64,000 nucleotides of DNA, taken from the NCBI GenBank assembly GCA_024275635.1, contig JAJRYT010000016.1, positions 34,339-98,338 of the forward strand, given 5' to 3'. The position numbers and the translations under genes are program-made. Shown in pieces: positions 63,939 through 64,000 of this stretch; the stretch's first letter is position 1, and every line of letters begins with the position of its first letter. This stretch comes from Chloroflexota bacterium (GTDB lineage: Bacteria; Chloroflexota; Anaerolineae; Promineifilales; Promineifilaceae). The notes under the pieces were generated by a model. It worked only from the letters and a program-made list of their open reading frames with translations, did not search any database and had not been told where the DNA came from.

Positions 63939-64000
63939 ATGAAGATAAGAAAGCATTTATCAGCAGATGGCTTATTTAAGATGGTAAGAAAGGGATTCAA
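63939..64000 (+). CDS. Start of a probable transposase (cut by window end)
   Basis: From ATG 63939 (AGAGG nine bases upstream) 20 codons are visible: basic and helical, opening MKIRKHLSADGLFKMVRKGF. The L-S-A-x-x-L-F-x-x-V-R-x-x-F pattern is, from memory, like the N-terminus of DDE transposases of the IS1634/ISNCY-like type. With so little sequence the call is tentative; next-window sequence would settle it. An IS element here would explain the rearranged methyltransferase next door. Confidence 0.35.
   Translation, partial: MKIRKHLSADGLFKMVRKGF

Overview
The window is a gene-dense bacterial chromosome segment with moderately high GC and no phage or plasmid backbone. Gene content suggests a member of the Chloroflexota, possibly an Anaerolineae-like filamentous lineage: many lipoproteins with proline/threonine-rich linkers, a paired DUF1501/DUF1800 locus, a Ser/Thr kinase with an extracellular sensor, bacterial SH3, PPC and LysM surface proteins, a dipeptide ABC operon, and many short palindromic repeats. 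This lineage call is an inference; there is no rRNA or universal marker phylogeny to confirm it.

Layout. 1-3.9 kb: a PPC-repeat surface protein cut by the window edge, then a leftward pair of secreted proteins (membrane-anchored protein and parvulin lipoprotein). 4-10.7 kb: RhlE-type helicase, DUF1501/DUF1800 pair, a small membrane protein, a 200-bp heptamer repeat array, a DUF3179 lipoprotein. 10.8-19.8 kb: a MITE copy, a lipoprotein with a C-terminal membrane domain, then a leftward dipeptide/oligopeptide ABC operon (D, F, A, B, C) with an SH3 lipoprotein at its end. 20-23.3 kb: a cNMP-binding histidine kinase interrupted by a nonsense codon, a GNAT acetyltransferase, a class V aminotransferase. 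23.5-29 kb: MITE copy 2, a MntA/HepT toxin-antitoxin pair overlapping a YbaK deacylase, a PD-(D/E)XK nuclease-like protein, an M28 peptidase and a decayed serpin; this looks like the main accessory/defence stretch. 29-33 kb: a Ser/Thr kinase and a beta-propeller protein with a possible death-like C-terminal domain. 33-41 kb: a GlcD-GlcF fusion oxidoreductase carrying repeat-derived in-frame insertions, and two divergent ClC channels with CBS and TrkA-C domains. 41-46 kb: hydrolase, adenosine deaminase family, and a Rieske/FMN glutamate synthase gene broken by a stop. 46-53.3 kb: der, cdaR, cdaA (c-di-AMP synthesis), MITE copy 3, a large TPR protein, argF. 53.4-64 kb: membrane protein, dgt, LysM and DUF4352-like proteins, crcB-DUF190, pgk, a PAS histidine kinase, tRNA-Glu(CTC), an MFS transporter, a glutaredoxin-DNA methyltransferase chimera, and the start of a probable transposase.

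The most striking large-scale features are repeats rather than one gene cluster. (1) The palindrome ACGGCCGT, often extended to AACGGCCGTT, is massively over-represented, reminiscent of the HIP1 palindrome of cyanobacteria; I count 17 exact copies in the first 10.7 kb where well under one is expected. It lies mostly inside genes and seeds recurrent T-A-V, N/D-G-R and R-P peptides. (2) A 110-bp MITE-like element is present three times, each with a perfect, different 8-bp target duplication. (3) A nested-hairpin element built on CCTCCCGGAGG occurs five times between genes. (4) Several heptamer-based short tandem repeats occur between and inside genes. Four disruptions in three genes (one nonsense codon in each of two genes, two frameshifts in a serpin) could be real decay or assembly error.
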